Source of the DNA: Muribaculaceae bacterium | GTDB taxonomy: Bacteria > Bacteroidota > Bacteroidia > Bacteroidales > Muribaculaceae | DNA: 9,270 bases | Assembly (NCBI GenBank): GCA_029057255.1 | Contig: JAICZO010000415.1 | Span: 1 to 9,270, forward strand | Reading direction: 5' to 3' | In this document: in pieces, positions 6,653 to 9,270 of the stretch | Position numbering within the stretch: the stretch's first letter is position 1 | Layout: every line of letters begins with the position of its first letter | Program-made: the position numbers and the translations under genes | Notes under the pieces: model-generated | What the model was told of the DNA's origin: nothing | What the model saw: only the letters and a program-made list of their open reading frames with translations | Database searches by the model: none

Positions 6653-7279
6653 TCAGCAGATTGTTAACAGATTTGTGATGGAGTCGAGCGTATGGTCGGC
6701 ATCGGCGACACCGCGGCCGAAGCCATATGTCGCCCAGGCGAAAGGCACTCCCGCCCGGTGGGCCGAGATGCAGTCGCCCTCGGTATCGCCTACATAGAGC
6801 GGATCCTTGAGGCCGTGGCGCTTCACCAGCAGCCCGATATTGTAGTCCTTGTCGCGGCCGGTGTCACCGTATGCTATGGCATCGGTGAAGTACGGCTTCA
6901 GCCCCGTATACTCGAGGAAGACCGGCAGACCGCCGGCGTTGCAGTTGCTCACCATGAACAGGCGGTGCGTGGCTGCCAGCCGGGCCACGGTCTCCTTCAC
7001 GCCCGGATATAGGGTGCCGCCTATACGCGGCATCATCTCGCGCTCGTCGGCTAAAAGCTGCTCCATGAAAGAGTCATAAGGGGCGCTGTCGCCCACGATG
7101 TGCTCGAAGATATACTTCAGCGGCTTGCCCATCATGCCGGCGAGCATTGAATAGTCGACGTGCCGCAGGCCGGGGCAGCACTTGTCGATAGTAGTGTTCC
7201 AGACAGCGCAATAGCTGTCGACGGCGTCCCATAGAGTGCCGTCCATATCGAAAAGTAGGCTGTCGTAGCGTTGTGTCAT
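6653..7279 (-). CDS. HAD superfamily phosphatase, phosphoglycolate-phosphatase-like
   Basis: The product is 208 aa. HAD motif I is FDMDGTLWDA with nucleophile Asp11 and acid/base Asp13. Motif II is FMVSNCNAG with Ser111. The motif III Lys is Lys144 (GRDKDYN). Motif IV is YVGDTEGD with Asp165 and Asp169. An all-alpha cap (about 18-85) sits between motifs I and II, so this is a subfamily I (cap C1) enzyme like Gph or beta-phosphoglucomutase. The motifs predict Mg-dependent hydrolysis of a small phosphorylated metabolite in the cytosol. The substrate is unknown. The start at 7279 lies 11 bp after the gldH stop and the gene ends 7 bp before the peptidase ATG. Length is usual for the group. Confidence 0.9.
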   Translation of the reverse strand: MTQRYDSLLFDMDGTLWDAVDSYCAVWNTTIDKCCPGLRHVDYSMLAGMMGKPLKYIFEHIVGDSAPYDSFMEQLLADEREMMPRIGGTLYPGVKETVARLAATHRLFMVSNCNAGGLPVFLEYTGLKPYFTDAIAYGDTGRDKDYNIGLLVKRHGLKDPLYVGDTEGDCISAHRAGVPFAWATYGFGRGVADADHTLDSITNLLTIC

Positions 7280-7290
7280 GTGTGTATGCT

Positions 7291-7794
7291 TTAGTCCTGC
7301 TCGGGTAAGAAAACAAGTCCGGCCTGCTCAATGTTCGCCAGCGAGTCGGTGCGCATGATGTGGCGCAGTGTCATCGGCATGCCCCGGCGCAGCGTGAAGT
7401 CGCGCGACAGGGTGTCGGTGACCTGCAGCGACGGGCCGATGCCATGTCCCCGCCAGTGTCCGAAGTCGTCGGCGAGGATGATGTTGAAGGTATCGGCGCG
7501 GACAACGCTGTCGTTGACCGGATAGCTCAGCTCGAGCCACAGGTTGCTGTACTCATAGCCGTTTGTGTGCCTGAGCGACAGCAGCAGGGTACCGCCACGG
7601 GCCACACTGTCGCGCAGCGTGTCGACGCGGAACTCGGCGGGTCGGGAGTACTCCCACACCTGCCCCGGAAAAGTCTCGAAGGCGCTGAAATAGTTGTCGT
7701 CTCCGTTACCCCTTGAGCCTGTTATGCCGCAGGAAGCCGACAAAGCGGCCACTGCGGCAATTATTAAGATTCTATTTTTCAGACGTTCTGTCAT
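7291..7794 (-). CDS. gldH: Gliding motility lipoprotein GldH
   Basis: The product is 167 aa from ATG 7794 (MTERLKNRILIIAAVAALSASC). This start is chosen because it gives a lipoprotein signal peptide with Cys22 as the lipidated residue; a longer frame back to 7962 only shadows the ricT tail. The mature part has the GldH pattern: FSAFETFPGQVWEY near the start, LSLRHTNGYEYSNLWLEL, DDFGHWRGHGIGPS, and LRHIMRTDSLANIEQAGLVFL at the end (read as two blocks). GldH is an outer- or periplasm-facing lipoprotein needed for gliding and linked to type IX secretion in Flavobacterium johnsoniae. Non-gliding Bacteroidales also keep it, with an unclear role. The first 23 bp overlap the end of ricT in another frame. 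As a lipoprotein it is a potential substrate of the Lnb encoded further along. Confidence 0.88.
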   Translation of the reverse strand: MTERLKNRILIIAAVAALSASCGITGSRGNGDDNYFSAFETFPGQVWEYSRPAEFRVDTLRDSVARGGTLLLSLRHTNGYEYSNLWLELSYPVNDSVVRADTFNIILADDFGHWRGHGIGPSLQVTDTLSRDFTLRRGMPMTLRHIMRTDSLANIEQAGLVFLPEQD

Positions 7795-9187
7795 CGCTTG
7801 GTTTGTCAGGTGCCTGTTTCTGCTGTCCGCCCTGCGGAGCCCGTCGTCTCTTGTTTTTGGGCTTCTGCTCCTGCGGCTGTTTATCGTCGGCCTTACGTGC
7901 GGGGTCGGCAGGTTTTTTCTGCTTTTTGGGCTGCTGACGCGGCTGCTGTTGCTGAGCGTCATCGCCTTTGGGGCGTGCGGGCTTCTTCTTTTTCTTCTTC
8001 TTTTTGTCGAAGCGCGAGAGGTCGTCGTCGTTCTCGCCGAGAATGTCGCCGAACTCCGAGCGGGCCTTGGGCTTCTGCTCTCCCTCGGGCATGAGGGTGA
8101 GCGGTTTCTCGCCGGCCTTGTTCAGAGATATAATCTCGAACACGCGGTCGGCGCTGATTGTCACAAGGTTGGCGGCGATATTCTTGTCGGTCGAGTAAGT
8201 GACCATGCGGTTGAATATGTCGCTCTTGAAGTGGAAGTATGTGGCGTCGGCAGTCTCGAGACGCACGTCGCGGGGCGGCATGCGCTTCGAAGCCTCGACG
8301 TAGGCGTCGACCTCGAAGTTAAGGCAGCACTTGAGCTTGGCGCACTGCCCCGCAAGCTTCTGCGGGTTGAGCGATATGTCCTGGTAGCGGGCGGCGCTTG
8401 TCGACACCGACACGAAGTTGGTCATCCACTGCGAGCAGCACAGGGGGCGTCCGCAAGGACCGATACCGCCTATGCGGCCTGCTTCCTGTCGCGCGCCGAT
8501 CTGCTTCATCTCGATACGCACCTTGAACGTCTCGGCAAGCACCTTGATGAGCTGTCGGAAGTCGACACGCTCGTCGGCTATATAGTAGAATATGGCCTTG
8601 TTGCCGTCGCCCTGATACTCGACGTCGCCGATTTTCATGTTGAGCTTCAGCTCCTCGGCAATCTGTCGCGAGCGTATCATCGTATCGTTCTCGCGGGCCT
8701 TAGCCTCCTCGAATTTCTCAAGGTCGTTGGGCTTGGCGAGGCGGAACACGCGCTTGACGTCGGCGACATTGCCTCCGCGGCCGAGCGAGCGCCTCATGCG
8801 CAGCTCGGCGAGGGCGCCGGTGAGCGTTATCGAGCCTATGTCATGGCCGGGCGATGCCTCGACGGCCACCATGTCGCCTATTTCGAGCGGCAGGTTGGTG
8901 GTGTTGCGGTAGTATCCCTTGCGGGTGTTCTTGAACTGCACTTCGACATACTCGCTTACGGCAAATCCGCCGGGTATGTCGTCGAGACAGTTGAAGATGT
9001 GGAGCTTGCCGCGGCGGCAGTCGTCGCATCGGCGCTCTCTCGCCTCGGCTTCAGTCTGCCCAGCCGGAGCCGGTATGGGGTCTTCGCGCACAGGCTCGCC
9101 CTCGGCGGCACTCTGCACGATGTCCAGAGCTTCCTCCGCGTTGCTTTCGGGCTGTGCCTTGCCGCGGTTTTTGTTCTTGCGGCCCAT
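7772..9187 (-). CDS. ricT: PSP1-domain protein RicT (YaaT-like), with long basic C-terminal tail
   Basis: The product is 471 aa. Residues 1-50 are acidic and low complexity. The PSP1/RicT core (about 75-360) includes YVEVQFKNTRKGYYRN, GDMVAVEASPGHDIGSITLTG, FYYIADERVDFRQLIKVL and VRIEMKQIGARQEA. It also has the conserved cysteine sets GPCGRPLCCSQW (Cys245, 250, 251) and GQCAKLKCCLNFE (Cys282, 287, 288). In Bacillus subtilis RicT belongs to the RicAFT (Y) complex, which carries [4Fe-4S] clusters and stimulates RNase Y maturation of operon mRNAs. Extra cysteines 54, 57 and 67 precede the core. After about 390 the tail turns into K/Q/P-rich disorder with eight lysines in a row (395-402), which could bind RNA. 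It starts 2 bp after rny and its TAG overlaps gldH by 23 bp. No RicA or RicF gene is seen here. Confidence 0.9.
   Translation of the reverse strand: MGRKNKNRGKAQPESNAEEALDIVQSAAEGEPVREDPIPAPAGQTEAEARERRCDDCRRGKLHIFNCLDDIPGGFAVSEYVEVQFKNTRKGYYRNTTNLPLEIGDMVAVEASPGHDIGSITLTGALAELRMRRSLGRGGNVADVKRVFRLAKPNDLEKFEEAKARENDTMIRSRQIAEELKLNMKIGDVEYQGDGNKAIFYYIADERVDFRQLIKVLAETFKVRIEMKQIGARQEAGRIGGIGPCGRPLCCSQWMTNFVSVSTSAARYQDISLNPQKLAGQCAKLKCCLNFEVDAYVEASKRMPPRDVRLETADATYFHFKSDIFNRMVTYSTDKNIAANLVTISADRVFEIISLNKAGEKPLTLMPEGEQKPKARSEFGDILGENDDDLSRFDKKKKKKKKPARPKGDDAQQQQPRQQPKKQKKPADPARKADDKQPQEQKPKNKRRRAPQGGQQKQAPDKPSDDRTSEK
7982..8005 (-). repeat. Tandem 12-bp repeat encoding the Lys8 run of RicT
   Basis: On the minus strand AAAAAGAAGAAG occurs twice in direct succession and encodes eight lysines. 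Such purine runs can slip in replication or translation. No alternative product was identified. Confidence 0.7.
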
Positions 9188-9189
9188 GA

Positions 9190-9270
9190 TTATTTAGCGA
9201 AGCTTACCGAGCGGGTCTCGCGTATTACGGTGATTTTCACCTGTCCGGGATATGTCATCTCGTCCTGGAT
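9190..9270 (-). CDS. rny: Ribonuclease Y, C-terminal end
   Basis: Only the last 26 codons and the TAA stop (9192-9190) are in the window. The peptide IQDEMTYPGQVKITVIRE, then TRSVSFAK, is the highly conserved C-terminal strand of RNase Y (typical form: MTYPGQVKVTVIRETRAVDYAK). RNase Y is a membrane-anchored endoribonuclease with KH and HD domains that starts mRNA decay; those domains lie beyond the right edge. The stop is 2 bp before the ricT ATG, so the two are almost certainly co-transcribed. Confidence 0.88.
   Translation of the reverse strand: MQDEMTYPGQVKITVIRETRSVSFAK

Noticed and set aside
5491..6678. 395-codon open frame on the plus strand
   Set aside because: Antisense to the M24 peptidase, which has all metal ligands. 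The plus-strand product is low-complexity Gly/His/Val.
7795..7962. Upstream extension of gldH giving a 223-aa protein
   Set aside because: The extra N-terminus only reads the ricT tail in another frame and would hide the lipoprotein signal peptide that begins at 7794.
7982..8005. A-rich AAAAAG runs in ricT as a programmed frameshift site
   Set aside because: The exact A AAA AAG heptamer in the ricT frame is not present, no stimulatory structure is evident, and the zero frame continues to a sensible end.

Overview
The window looks like chromosomal core DNA from a GC-rich member of the Bacteroidales, plausibly Muribaculaceae-like (the family level is an inference). The evidence is a gldH-type gliding lipoprotein gene, a DUF4105/Lnb-type membrane protein, a Bacteroidota-type promoter (TTG-N19-TAAATTTG) in front of secA, A/T-rich leaders without Shine-Dalgarno sequences, and protein sequences typical of that phylum. 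No mobile element, CRISPR array, rRNA or tRNA gene was seen. Every gene I can support is on the minus strand, so transcription runs from high to low coordinates.

In transcription order the layout is: the last 26 codons of rny (RNase Y, cut by the right edge); ricT (PSP1-domain protein); gldH (lipoprotein); a HAD-family phosphatase; an M24 metallopeptidase; cca (tRNA nucleotidyltransferase with HD domain); queD; queE (interrupted by an in-frame amber codon); lnb (DUF4105); and an alkaline-phosphatase-fold protein whose active site is largely gone. These ten genes are packed with gaps of 0-11 bp or overlaps of 1-26 bp, which suggests one long operon or nested operons. The only real intergenic space is 208-309. 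It carries a promoter and a small hairpin ahead of secA, which leaves through the left edge.

Functional groups are: RNA decay (rny plus ricT, whose Bacillus counterparts work together); tRNA maturation and modification (cca, and queD/queE for the preQ0 precursor of queuosine); and the cell envelope (gldH, lnb, the pseudo-phosphatase, and SecA as the export motor).

The strongest points for a second look are: (1) a TAG codon inside an otherwise intact, conserved queE frame, at the usual Ser of the VTC-S-PK motif; (2) the pseudo-phosphatase fused end-to-end (TAAATG) with lnb; (3) the direct rny-ricT adjacency. I did not find a clearly new defence or mobile system.
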